Shown in pieces: positions 1 to 11,961 of a stretch of DNA of 64,000 bases. Numbering within the stretch: position 1 is the stretch's first letter; each line of letters begins with the position of its first letter. The position numbers were made by a program, and so were the translations under genes. The stretch comes from Spirodela intermedia (lineage: Eukaryota > Streptophyta > Magnoliopsida > Alismatales > Araceae), in NCBI GenBank assembly GCA_902729315.2, contig LR746273.1:5864001-5928000 (forward strand). The letters run 5' to 3'. The notes under the pieces were generated by a model. It was not told the DNA's origin, made no database searches, and saw nothing but the letters and a program-made list of their open reading frames with translations.

Positions 1-2723
1 GGGATATTTCATCCGTCTCCTGGGTGTCTCCTTTGAAGTGATGTTTCTCAAGTCCTCCATGAGGCGGGGTCCCATTTTGATTCGGTCCTTTGTGAGTTGT
101 TATTCGCCTTTGTGTAGCCTTGGAACGGACGTGGAGAATTGTGCGTTTTCATGTTACCTCTTGCGAATTTGTTTGAAATTTCTGATGGCGGATGCCGGGG
201 TTCGTTATCTACTATTTAGCGCCCTTTAGGGTTCGTGCTGGAAATCACCGATTCTATTTCTGATGGTTTCCTAGGGTTTTCCACGCCGTGCATTTTTTGA
301 CGGCGAATTCACGCTGCTCGGCTGCTTGTTTCGCATAGGGCATAGTGTGCTGTTGTTTTCGAAGATATCGTCTCACTGCTCGAGCTTTCTTTTGCGAGGG
401 TGGCATGTGCAGCTTGTGGTGTCTTCTAGGTTTCATGATCAGGAATAGAATAAAAGCCGTAAACCAACCGACAAGCTCATAATCTGTCTCCTTGAAAGCC
501 ATTTCTTAACAAGACTAATTCATATATGTCTCGGATTTACCACCAGAACACCTTACACCTCGTTACCTATTTCAGCTTTTTTTTAAGGTCGTATTAAATT
601 GAATTTGAGACTGTAGCGTATCTGTTCTGGGTAAACTAACAATACACGCCACTAATGTTGTCGAATAATTTCGATTGATCTTCATATCCACCATTTTCCC
701 CCTTTGATATTTTCAAAATATATAGTTTTTCCTTTTGGGCTCGCAACTATTCTGATCTTGGGATAACTTAGAGCGTAATCCGCCGAATTTTTCATGCTGG
801 ATTGAATAACTGATCGTTATGCCCTAGTCATCTAAGACATGAAGAGCCAAGGAAACTGCTCAAATGATTTATCAGATTCCCGACTTAATGTTAACCTAGT
901 CGGTGCGGTCCAAGGATATTTTCTTATCAAAGTCAAGGTAAAGTAACAAGATACAAATGGCTATTCTGAATAATACAAGTGTGTAAATAAGGTCTGCAAA
1001 AAAATTGGGTGGTGTGATCCCCACCCCTCAAGACAGGTTTTGCCGCAACCTCTCACCCTACTGGAGATGGGGTACTAGAATCTTATATCATTCTAGAGCT
1101 TTGTTTTTCCACCTGTGGGGAAATAATGGAAGTCAGTTAATTTATTAGAAAAGGCCCACTGCATTATCTGAAAATGATGGTTGTTTATTCTTCCATGATC
1201 AGAAGATTCTGCCTCGAATTCGCGGATGACCTATCAAACATTAGCCATCCTAAACATTTATCCGCTATTTTATTTAATTCATCTTTTTAAGCATTTTCTT
1301 TTCTTCCTTATCTACGCCCCTAAAACACCCATTGTAAACAGCAGTGTGGGATGGACTATTGTTAATCACATGATCATTTAACTTTGGGAGAATATCATCA
1401 CCTCCCCATCTGCCATGAAAACTGGAAATGGCCTCCAGTTCATCGCAGTTAGACATCAGCAGCCAGGCATCTGTTGGTACCTTGTGCTTTCTTGATTGTT
1501 GGACGTTGCCATTCTCATGAAAGTTTGTTCTGATGTTAGACAAGCTCTCTTCCGTTCTAATTTTTTTTTTTTTTCCAAAACTTTATACAGAAGAAAAACA
1601 TTAGACTGCGTTTTTTCAGCTCCAATAGATGTCGCAATGCCCTACTGTTAGTGTCTCAATTGATTTTTCTACATGTTTATCTACCTCTTGTTGTTTTATG
1701 ATGGATCCTATGCAGACTGGAGATCAACATCATATGTCCAACTTGTAAGAAAGCTAATTTATTAATGTTACATTTTGTTCAGTATTTTGTTTATAATTTT
1801 ATAACTATATTTCAGCAAGAGGATTAGATATTATTATCCATTCTCAGTTTCATCTTCCTTAGTGATGAAGGCAATGTGAGTGGAATTGAATACTTTGATT
1901 GATGAAGCGCTGCCCTCAGGAATTTCTTGGTTTTATCTGAAAAAGACGTGGGGAAAGACAACCATTCTCCTGCAGATACCATTGTATGAAAATGGAAAAC
2001 ATTTTTATCCTCGTTCTTCATCTATTTGTTTATTTCCCTTTCATGTCTTCTCTACATGCTGATTGCCCGTGATTCTTCCTAACTTCTTGGAGCTTCTATC
2101 CTAAAGATGTACTTGCTGTAATCCGTTTGTCTTGGCTGTTCTATTCCTGTGAAAGCTATTGCAAGGATTTGCATCATGACGAACTTCTGACTACCATAGG
2201 TTGACTAACTTCATGGTCTCTGCTGCAAAGCAATGTGCTATCAAATCCAATGTTTTTCTTCATTGTAGCTTCACAGCCCACGCGACCTTTTCTTTCCTAG
2301 GAGAATCTGACTTAGTAACCCCCTAACTAACATTCCTGTAGATGTGGCAAACTTTGTCGTAGTAGTATGCTGATGAAATTATTATTTGAGAAAAAATGGT
2401 GCTCCTCGATTGATTTCACTGCGGAGAGATACAGATGTCGGATCTATTTTTATTTTTTTTCCATAAATCTGCTTTTTCTTATTCTCAACTCTTATCTCTG
2501 CCTTGTCATTTGAGATTATCCCCTAACTTTTTCATTCTTGATGGAAAACAGCTCTGTTGTCTGTTTCTCATGTACTTTTTGGATCATCACATGCTTTGAT
2601 GTTTGAATCAGTTACAACCAGATATATACATACATGCATATGTACATAGTGATATCTGCATTCCAGTGGATAATGTACTCACTGTTCGCCGTTCGCTTTT
2701 ACTCATGAAACCAAAGAAAATTC
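1..2723. other. Left-edge region with no supported coding gene
   Basis: AT-rich sequence with only short, unrelated open frames on both strands. It probably carries the promoter, leader and perhaps a leader intron of the RNA-binding gene that starts at 2724, but I cannot fix a transcription start or splice sites. A minus-strand open frame at 1274-1543 and another at 254-502 match no family I know. This reading is inference; the sequence only shows an absence of convincing coding signal. Confidence 0.4.
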
Positions 2724-3497
2724 ATGGACGGAGGCGACGGGCGCGAGATGGGCCTGAAAAGGCAGCGGATGGTTGATCCAATCCCGACATACTTTGGGGG
2801 TTCACCCAGTTCGAGCTTTATGTATGGTGGCGCATCTTATGGGTACATCAGCCATCCTCCGCCATTCCCAGTCGTCCGATTACGGGGCCTCCCCTTCGAT
2901 TGCACCGAGCTCGACATCCACGAATTCTTCCAGGGCCTGGACATCGTCGACGTGCTTTTCGTCCACAAGAACGGCCGTTTCAGCGGAGAAGCCTTCTGCG
3001 TCCTGGCATACCCTCTCCAAGTTGACTTCGCCATCCAGAAGAACAGACAGAACATGGGCAGGAGGTACGTGGAGGTCTTCAGAAGCAAGAGGCAGGAGTA
3101 CTACACCGCCGTCGCCCATGAGGTTTCCGACAGCAGAGGCGGCTCCCCCCGCCGCGGCGGCGGCGGCGGCGGCGGCCCACCGAGGATGAGATCAGTCGAT
3201 GATGGGAAAGAATCGGCAGAGCACACTGGAGTTCTACGGATGAGAGGGTTGCCATTTTCGGCAGGGAAGGAGGATGTCTTGGACTTCTTCAAGGATTTTA
3301 GCCTCTCAGAGGAAAGCATTTTTATTGTGCTGAACCCAGATGGGAGGCCAACTGGTGAAGCATTTGTGGACTTTGGTAGTGCGGAGGACTCGAAGTTGGC
3401 CATGGTCAAGGACAGGATGATGCTCGGCAGTCGTTACATAGAGCTCTTCCCTTCAGCCACCAAGGAAATGGATTATGCTATATCTAAAGGAAAATGA
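2724..3497 (+). CDS. hnRNP H/F-like protein with two RRMs
   Basis: A 257-residue frame uninterrupted by introns. It carries two RNA-recognition motifs of the quasi-RRM (hnRNP H/F, GRSF, ESRP) type. RRM1 spans about residues 49-121 and has the RNP2-like core VVRLRGLPF and RNP1-like GEAFCVL. RRM2 spans about 167-245 with VLRMRGLPF and GEAFVDF. Each ends in the family's YVEVF / YIELF strand. The linker holds an SPRRGGGGGGGPP stretch encoded by a GGC run at about 3150-3180. Length and layout match Arabidopsis At5g66010-type proteins (about 255 aa, from memory). Such proteins bind G-rich RNA and are thought to act in nuclear splicing or mRNA processing; the target here is unknown. I chose the first ATG; a second in-frame ATG at 2748 (MGLKRQRM) is also plausible because the family often has KRQRM near its start. 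Confidence 0.85.
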   Translation: MDGGDGREMGLKRQRMVDPIPTYFGGSPSSSFMYGGASYGYISHPPPFPVVRLRGLPFDCTELDIHEFFQGLDIVDVLFVHKNGRFSGEAFCVLAYPLQVDFAIQKNRQNMGRRYVEVFRSKRQEYYTAVAHEVSDSRGGSPRRGGGGGGGPPRMRSVDDGKESAEHTGVLRMRGLPFSAGKEDVLDFFKDFSLSEESIFIVLNPDGRPTGEAFVDFGSAEDSKLAMVKDRMMLGSRYIELFPSATKEMDYAISKGK

Positions 3498-3601
3498 GGA
3501 GGACCCCTTTGCTTGTGGAGAATGCTGCAGCTGGATCTCCCTCTGGGTCCTCCTGATGCAATCAAAGGAAGCCCCTACTGTCTGGGTATTGGTTTTGGGG
3601 T

Positions 3602-3642
<41 letters not shown>

Positions 3643-5558
3643 CCCTCTCTCTCTCTTCTTTTCTTTTTTTTTTTTCTTTTTTCCTCGTCATGTTAATCAA
3701 GTGCAGGCCTGATACAGAGTAGTCTTAGCTCCAGATTCACACTGATGGGATTCACCATTGTGGAACTCCTGTGGCTTGATTGGACTCTGACCTAGAGAAG
3801 TCAACTCTGTTGAAGAACCCTCCAGTTCTTGACTTGGGTTTCCTTTTAGTTTGAGAATTTACTGCTTATGGCTTTGATTAGATTGAGGCCTGGGGAGCTC
3901 TGTTGAAGAGTCCTCCAGTCCTTGACTTTTGGTTGTCTGTCTAGTGGGAGAAATGACTTTATTTGGGTTGACTTCCAGATTGAGACCTGGGGAGCTCTGT
4001 TGAAGAGTCCTCCAGTTCTTGGCTTTTGGCTGTCTGTCTAGTGGGAGAAATGACTTTATTTGGGTTGACTTCTAGATTGAGACCGTGAGAACCCTGTTGA
4101 AGATTCCTCCAGTCCTTGACCTTTGGATGACTGTAGTGGGAGAGATGACTTATTTGGGTTGACTTCTAGATTAAGACCGTGAGAATCCTGCTCTCGGCTA
4201 GGCTTTCTATCTAGCTTGTTGCCCTATTTAGATGGATTTTATTGGGGAAGAATCCTATTTCTCTCGATTAATTTTTTTTCATATTTATTGAAACTGAGAC
4301 CCATAAAATTGTGCCGTCAGGGATGAAATATTTATTAATTTTTTGTATAATTAAAAAATATTTAACGGGCAACAAAATTTTCTAAATGATGGACCCTTCA
4401 ACTCTGTTGACTTGGATTGGCTACTCGTAAGGGTTGACCATTTCGGTCAACCATTTTCCAAATCGTTCTGCTATTGAGCCGATCGTACTGCTTACTACTG
4501 GGCCTCCGAATTTCTTATTGGGCTCAGAGCCCATTCTCCCTTCAGGTACGTGCCCTATTTTTAATTTGCCACGCTTCGCCGACGGAAAGCGCCGGCGCAG
4601 TGAAGGATAGCGCGCCGCCGCGTGCCACGTCACCCCAGCTGCGTAACTCTGCAGCATTGTGGTGCACGTGATTCCTACGGCGGCCTCGTGCTCGAACGTG
4701 TTTTTTTTTATAAAACCCCTTCATTCGCCTCTGGGTTACCAGCTGACCTCCACTGGTGGTCCCACACATGCTGGCGGTTTTTAAGTATCCTCCTCGCGGA
4801 TGTAGCTTTTGCGTTTCAAATATAAAACTTCTGTTTGTGTCCAAAACCTCGGAAGTTATTCATTTCCGTTTTGGATACAAGCATAAATATATTAAATATA
4901 TGTATTTTTTAAAATATTAAATAAATATTATGATGTTTTTGATAAATAATCTCACGTGAGACGCTGAACTGGCCAACTAATGCATTAGGAGGAGTGACTT
5001 CACCCCGTTGGCTTCTCCTGTCGGTGTTGAGAGAGAGGGCGGGGAAGGGGGGGGGGTCAATGTTGTCTTCGCTGTCGGTGGTGCTATTTACTTCCAGCTG
5101 TGCCGGGAAGAGCAGGGCCTCATTCTCTCCGGGATTCTCCGTCCGAGCGCCGACACTCGCTGCTGATGGGTCGGCGGGGGTCCTGATCAGGTTCCGGCGC
5201 TCCGTTCTGATCTGGGTGTGGCGAGGCCAAACTGGCGGGTTGGTTTTTTTTTGAGCTCGTACCGTGCTCCATTTTAGATCAGATCTCCACAATGCAGATT
5301 GTGAGAACTGGCGCATCTTTATCGCGGGGAGGAAGACTCGTCACAGCCTTCACTTCTCCTTCGATACATTTGATTTCCTCATCACATTCTGTTCAAGCGC
5401 ATTCCTAGACCTGTTTCTCTCGTCGCTTCCTTGTAAATTTCTTGGATTTGTGATGTATTAGGGAATTCATCGGATGCATTCCAGTTGGAGAAGTTTCAGA
5501 TAAGTTATAAGAACTCTTTCAGCGAGATCTGAGGGGTTGACGCCGAAGAGGGCCTCTC
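3498..5558. other. Spacer between RNA-binding gene and CESA
   Basis: It begins with the 3' UTR of the RRM gene, including a (CT)n run at about 3605-3640 and a T-rich stretch. Tandem repeats of about 97 bp follow (3809-4190). The right half should hold the promoter and leader of the cellulose synthase gene. A TATA-like TATAAAAC lies near 4709, but it is about 850 bases from the CESA ATG, so its use is unproven. GC content rises from about 4985 to 5240 without a recognisable protein. Confidence 0.4.
3801..4190 (+). repeat. Tandem repeat, about 97-bp unit, four diverged copies
   Basis: The phrase TGTTGAAGA followed by CCTCCAGT recurs at 3809, 3901, 3998 and 4095, spaced 92, 97 and 97 bases. Copies two to four also share GTGGGAGAAATGACTT and TTTGGGTTGACTTC. 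The array lies about 300-700 bases after the stop codon of the RRM gene, so it may fall in or just past that gene's 3' UTR. No protein is encoded consistently across copies. Confidence 0.85.
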
Positions 5559-8500
5559 ATGGAGACAGACGGCGTGCGCAGGGTCAGTACCATCTCTTTC
5601 TTTTTCTCATCTCACTGATTCATAGATCCGCTTATTGAGGATGTCTTTTATGTAGCGTGTTTGTCCAGCGAGGCCATGATGCATCTAAAAAACTTTGGGT
5701 TAAGTCTCGTTTTCTGACGATTCTCCAGGAAATGTCTGGTCAAAAGCCAGGGCAGGTCTGTCAGATCTGCGGAGATGATGTCGGCACCACGGTTGAAGGA
5801 GACGTCTTTGTTGCATGTGATGTCTGCGGCTTCCCTGTCTGCCGGCCGTGCTACGAGTACGAGAGGAAGGATGGAAATCAGTCTTGTCCCCAGTGCAAGA
5901 CCAAGTATAAGAGGCACAAAGGTTCTTGGGCACTTGGAACATTTCCTTCCTCTACTGTACTGATGATTCCTGGAGAAAGAAAAAACTTGTGTCCTAATGT
6001 CAATCTACCTTTCTAATTATCAGGGAGTCCTGCGGTTCGAGGCGAGGAAGGTGACGATGGCCATGCTGATGATGCAAGCGACTTCAATTACCCATCTGGT
6101 AATCATGATCATAAGCCAAATATTGGAGATAGAATGCTGAACTGGCGCTTGAGCTATGGGCAGGGAGATGATGTCTCAGGCCCGAAATATGATAGTGGGT
6201 TAAGTGGGGAACTTCCCAGGAGCCATATCCCTTTGATCACTCACAGCCAGGTTGTGAATTTTGTTCCTTATATTTCCTCCTTGGATTGAGTTTCTCAATG
6301 TTGAATAATTAAATTGATCAAACACGTTACATCTTTCTTGCAGATTTCAGGGGAAATCCCTGCATCATCCCCTGATCACCACATGATGTCTCCGGGAGTT
6401 GGTGGGAAGCGCGTGCATCCTATTCCTTATACAGATGGGAATCAATCATGTACTTGTCTTTCTTATATATATCTTTGGATCCCACACTTTGCATAACTTT
6501 GGTGTTGATGTTTTTTTCTGACCGTATTTTTTTTCATCTGTTGCCATTTTAGATCATTCTCGAGAGTTCTCGGGTGGACTTGGAAATGTTGCATGGAAGG
6601 AGAGGGTTGATGGCTGGAGGATGAAACAGGACAAGAATTCAGTGCACGGTCACACTGTTACTAATGGCACTAGTCATGCTCCTTCTGAGGGCAGAGGCGT
6701 TGGAGACATTGATGCAACAACTGACTACAACATAGATGACGATCTACTGTTAGTAATGTTTCCCCTCGATCTCTACTTCATGGCCACAGCAAAACTTCTT
6801 TGTGTTGCAGAGTGTTGCTACTTTTTCTATGTCATTCCATGCTTTACTTTCCTTCTTAGCGCATCTCCCTGCCATGCAGAAATGACGAAGCACGGCAACC
6901 TCTTTCAAGGAAGGTGTCTATTCCTTCATCTAGGATAAACCCATACCGAATGGTTATCGTCTTGCGGCTGGTTATCCTCTGCATCTTCCTGCACTATCGT
7001 ATTACTAATCCTGTGAAAAATGCGATCCCCTTGTGGCTCTTATCTGTCATATGTGAGATTTGGTTTGCGATATCATGGATATTGGATCAGTTCCCCAAAT
7101 GGTTTCCAGTGAACCGGGAGACGTACCTCGACAGGCTTTCCTTAAGGTGACTGCTCGTGTACCATTTTTTGCAAGAATTCAATGTCTGCCTGCAAGGTTG
7201 GGCAAAATTAATGTAGAGTTTATGTTGAATCATAGGTATGACAGAGAAGGAGAACCTTCTCAGTTGTCTGCTGTTGACATTTTTGTCAGTACTGTGGACC
7301 CTTTGAAAGAGCCACCCCTTGTCACTGCGAACACCGTGTTATCTATCCTTGCCGTTGACTACCCGGTCGACAAAGTTTCTTGCTACGTCTCTGACGACGG
7401 CGCCGCGATGTTGACATTTGAAGCTTTGGCAGAAACATCTGAGTTTGCTCGAAAGTGGGTACCGTTCTGCAAGAAGTACAGTATTGAGCCAAGGGCTCCT
7501 GAATGGTATTTTACCCAAAAGATTGACTATTTGAAAGATAAAGTTCTTCCATCCTTTGTCAAGGACCGGAGAGCCATGAAGGTCAGCTGCATTCTGTTTT
7601 TCATGTCAGGATGGCTTCTTCTGTTTTTCTTAAACAATCAATTGAATCTTTTAGTGGCAGTGGAAAATATGATTAACATGTTGTATGATACAGAGGGAAT
7701 ACGAGGAATTCAAAATCCGCATAAATGGGCTTGTTGCAAAAGCACAGAAAGTTCCAGATGAGGGATGGATCATGCAAGATGGTACACCTTGGCCAGGGAA
7801 CAACACTCGAGATCATCCCGGAATGATCCAGGTAACTTGTTATTTCGCTAAGTCAGGGAATTCTGGGGATCTTGAGTGTTTATTGCTTAAGCAACTGTCA
7901 TCTTCCCTTTGATACTGATATTATCCATACAATAAAAATGTTCCCATGGAGTTTGTGCAAGTATTTAAGATCGATATGCTGATCTCAGATGCGTGGGAGG
8001 GATCCAACCCTGCCCTGAACTTTTAGAAAAGCTGCCGAATCAGATTGACACATCCTGTTTCTGGGATGATTTGATCTGAAACTGGCTGATTCTTTAGACA
8101 TCTACCCACGCTGACCCAATCTTTACCCAGATCAGCCTGGACCCTTCTATTGTTGCTGTTGTAGGAAGAACGTGAAAGAGCAGAGGAAGAAGAACAAGGA
8201 TATAAATCGGAGAAAAAAAAATACTTGACCCTCTGCTTTTGATCTTGGCCACCTCATCTGTAGGCTACCTGTCACTGTAACCTGCAGGAGTTCCACCCTA
8301 TGTGCCCTCATGATAATAGGATCCATGCTAGGGTTGACCACCTTATCTGATTCTGGTTGCTACGATCTCAAGTGGAAATGCTTGCTATGAATTTCACTTG
8401 GTGGGTTCAAAAAAACTGATACCTTTCTTGTCCCATGCTTCTGGGGGGTTGCAACCCAGAAATCGTTCTCTTGTGTTTAAACCCTCATACTTCTCCCTGA

Positions 8501-10634
8501 ATATGTTACCGACGTTTGACAAGATAATCGTGCCCGCCATCCGCTGATTACATATGTTTGGCAGGTCTTCTTAGGCCAAAATGGAGGACTAGACAGCGAA
8601 GGCAATGAACTTCCACGATTAGTCTATGTTTCTCGTGAGAAGCGTCCAGGCTTTCAACATCACAAGAAGGCCGGTGCTATGAACGCTCTTGTGAGTGCTG
8701 CCACCCTTCTGTCTAACTCCCCTTATCATCCTTCTCCAGACTCTTGATGGGTTGCAAGTTTCCCACAGGTGCGTGTGTCAGCGGTCCTCACCAACGGCCC
8801 TTTCCTGTTAAATCTTGACTGTGATCACTACATCAACAACAGCAAGGCTCTGAGGGAAGCTATGTGCTTCCTTATGGACCCAAACCTTGGAAAATCGGTT
8901 TGTTATGTGCAATTTCCGCAAAGGTTTGATGGTATTGACAGGAATGATCGATATGCCAACAGGAACACTGTCTTCTTCGATGTGAGTGGTCTATAGCCCA
9001 TTACTCCATTCATGGATTTGATTTTTATTTTTTATTTTTATTTTTTATTACGAGTTTCTCATCTCTGAGGAACAGTGGCCTGTGTTAGTAATTTATGGCA
9101 CAATTTTTATTTTTATTTTTAAATCATAGCCCATGGTTGTGTTCAGTGAAACCAAATCTGTGTGTGTGTGTGTGTGTGTTTTTTTTATATATTATTTTTA
9201 TTTATTTATTTTAAATACCCTCCTCCTTTGCTGTGCAGATCAACTTAAGAGGCCTGGATGGAATCCAGGGTCCTGTTTATGTGGGCACGGGATGCGTCTT
9301 CAACAGAACTGCCTTATACGGGTATGAACCTCCAGTCAAGAACAAGAACAAGAACAAGAAGGCCAGCTTTCTCTCACTTTGCTGCGGCGGATCGAGGAAG
9401 AAGAGGTCCAAGTCCGACAAGAAGGGCTCCGAGAAGAAGAAATCGAGCAAGCAGGTGGACAACACCGTGCCCATCTTCAACCTGGAAGACATTGAAGAGG
9501 GAGTCGAAGGTGGGTGCTTGATCTAAACCCCACAGACGTCGAAAGATGCCTGCTTTTCTTGGTTCTTCGTTGACCTATCGGAGGATTTGTCTCCGCCTTC
9601 TGGCTTCTCAGGCGCCGGATTCGACGACGAGAAGTCCTTGCTCATGTCGCAGATGAGCTTGGAGAAGAGGTTTGGCCAATCCACAGTCTTCGTGGCGTCC
9701 ACACTCATGGAAAATGGTGGAGTTCCTCAGTCGGCGACCCCCGATGTTCTTCTGAAAGAAGCCATCCATGTGATTAGCTGTGGATATGAAGACAAGACGG
9801 ACTGGGGATCGGAGGTATGCCAACAGCATTCTTATTTTTTCAACTTAAAAAAAAAAAAAAAACCATCCTCCTCATCATCTTGCTTGGAGGTCAACGCAGT
9901 GCTGCTAGAGAAAAAAAGACGAGATCCCACATCGTGACCTTACCTTCTTTTTCTCTCATTTCTATGAAACTTTGGAGATATTTAGGTCAAACCCATGTAG
10001 GCCATGGCAGAACCAGATGCACTGATGCCGTTGAAAAATCAAAGGAGATTTTTTTTATTTTTTTTTTTCAATATGCCCGTTGGATCCCAGGAATTCGTCA
10101 CCAGTCATCATCATCAATCACCTTCATGTAGATCACAGCATGATTTCACTGTGTTTATGTATTAATGGATAGATAGATATATAGAAATATAGATATAGAT
10201 TCTGGGTTGATCTACGATGATGGGTTTTGTTTGGGGAGGATAGAGGATGAAGGATGAACTGTATGGGTGCAGATCGGGTGGATCTACGGATCGGTGACGG
10301 AGGACATCTTGACGGGGTTCAAGATGCACGCGCGGGGGTGGCGGTCGATCTACTGCATGCCGCACCCGCCGGCGTTCAAGGGGTCAGCGCCGATCAACCT
10401 GTCGGACCGGCTGAACCAGGTGCTCCGGTGGGCGCTGGGCTCCGTGGAGATCCTGCTCAGCCGTCACTGCCCCATCTGGTACGGCTATGGCGGCCGCCTC
10501 AAGTTCCTCGAGCGCTTCGCCTACATCAACACCACCATCTACCCCGTCACCGCCATCCCCCTCATCATCTACTGCACCCTCCCCGCCATCTGCCTCCTCA
10601 CCGGCAAGTTCATCATCCCCCAGGCAAGTTCTCT

Positions 10635-10677
<43 letters not shown>

Positions 10678-11388
10678 GGTCTCTTCTTGCTTTCTCTCTC
10701 CATCTTCATCTTCTCTCTTCTGTCTCACGTGGTATCTATCTATCTCGCTTTCTCTCTCTATCTTCTGGGTCTCTCTCCGATGGTGAAATGTATGACGCTG
10801 CAGATCAGCAACTTCGCGAGCATCTGGTTCATCGCGCTGTTCCTGTCCATCTTCGCGACGGGGATCCTGGAGATGCGGTGGAGCGGGGTGGGGATCGAGG
10901 AGTGGTGGAGGAACGAGCAGTTTTGGGTCATCGGCGGCGTCTCCGCCCACCTCTTCGCCGTCTTCCAGGGCCTGCTGAAGGTGCTGGCCGGCATAGACAC
11001 CAACTTCACTGTCACCTCGAAGGCCTCCGACGAGGACGGCGACTTCACAGAGCTCTACATGTTCAAGTGGACGACGCTCCTCATCCCGCCGACGACTCTG
11101 CTCATCGTCAACCTCGTGGGCGTCGTCGCAGGCATCTCCTACGCCATAAACAGCGGCTACCAGTCCTGGGGGCCCCTCTTCGGTAAGCTCTTCTTCGCCT
11201 TCTGGGTCATCGTCCATCTCTATCCTTTCCTCAAGGGGCTCATGGGGAGGCAGAACAGAACCCCCACCATTGTTGTCGTCTGGTCCATCCTCCTCGCCTC
11301 CATCTTCTCCTTGCTCTGGGTCCGCATTGACCCCTTCACCACCCGGGTCACCGGCCCGGACGTCGAGCAGTGCGGGATCAACTGCTGA
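5559..11388 (+). CDS. CESA3: Cellulose synthase catalytic subunit, CESA3 type
   Basis: Plasma-membrane family GT2 enzyme that polymerises UDP-glucose into beta-1,4-glucan within the cellulose synthase complex. Fourteen coding exons join in frame to 1081 aa: 5559-5582, 5729-5921, 6024-6250, 6344-6449, 6553-6748, 6880-7146, 7236-7581, 7694-7831, 8565-8690, 8769-8981, 9239-9509, 9612-9814, 10273-10623, 10804-11388. In order they encode an N-terminal RING-like zinc finger (CQIC...CDVC...CPQC, residues about 18-63), two transmembrane helices (about 265-325), the catalytic motifs DDG (about 391), DCD (557), TED (778) and QVLRW (818), the Lys/Cys-rich class-specific region in exon 11, and the C-terminal transmembrane helices. 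The C terminus GINC and the exon 11-14 sequence resemble Arabidopsis CESA3 (primary wall). Exon 1 encodes only METDGVRR; it was chosen because GTCAGT follows it and it joins in phase. The last intron has a GC donor (see findings). Confidence 0.95.
10624..10803 (+). other. GC-AG intron of CESA, in-frame and open
   Basis: The last intron starts CAG|GCAAGTT and ends CTGCAG|ATC. Family alignment from memory (FIIPQ then ISN) requires this junction. GCAAGT is the typical strong context for the minor GC donor class. The intron is 180 bases, a multiple of three, has no stop in the CESA frame, and contains a (CT)n microsatellite at about 10639-10674. If retained it would add 60 mostly Leu/Ser residues between membrane helices. 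Confidence 0.85.
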
Positions 11389-11427
11389 GCCTGGTTCAGA
11401 GTCTAGAGTGAGAAAGCCTCTGTGTCT

Positions 11428-11459
<32 letters not shown>

Positions 11460-11592
11460 GATTTCTTTCTTCTTCTTCTTCTTCTTCTTCTTGTGCTGGG
11501 CTTTGTCCGGGTCAGGGTTTCTTCCTTTTGGAATGGAATTCCATGTAGGATTTGATTCAATCTTTCTAATGAATTTGATGACTGATCTCTCC

Positions 11593-11649
<57 letters not shown>

Positions 11650-11961
11650 CTAAGGACACTACTGCCGATTGAGGAAACCATAACCTTACAAGGCGCAAGT
11701 TAGCGTTCCACTAATAGCGCATGTTATTGCTAAATTCTAACACTCGCGGAGGGGCTTATAGAGATCACCACGTATCCTATAATATTGGTGATTAAATCTG
11801 CTGGTGCACAGTTTAATCTGTAGTAACTAACAACTACTAACGTGCGCCACGTTCTCAACGGCTAGCGCTTTCCCTGGCTCTTCCCCTGCGTATGCAGTGG
11901 ATAACGTCCCTCTCTCTCTCTCTCCGAGGGCAGGGAGGAGAGGAGAAGAAGAGCCCTGGCT
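11389..11961. other. CESA 3' UTR and ATAB2 promoter/leader
   Basis: A compact 573-base interval between two same-strand genes. It holds a (GA)n run at about 11428-11450, a TTC run at about 11467-11492 and a (CT)n run at about 11600-11646, all probably in the CESA 3' UTR. The ATAB2 leader follows, with another short CT tract near 11909-11923. No additional gene is seen. Confidence 0.55.

Noticed and set aside
1274-1543. 89-residue minus-strand frame (MSNIRTNFHENG...)
   Set aside because: Reads like possible protein but has no family resemblance I can name, no splice partners and no promoter context; probably chance.
10254-11186. 310-residue plus-strand frame overlapping CESA
   Set aside because: A shifted-frame shadow, rich in His/Pro/Arg, while the neighbouring frame encodes the conserved CESA catalytic motifs.
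10384-11217. 277-residue minus-strand open frame over the last CESA exons
   Set aside because: It is antisense to well-supported CESA coding sequence; its Glu/Asp/Arg-rich composition and Arg-Glu repeat run are what GC-rich antisense codons and a CT repeat produce.
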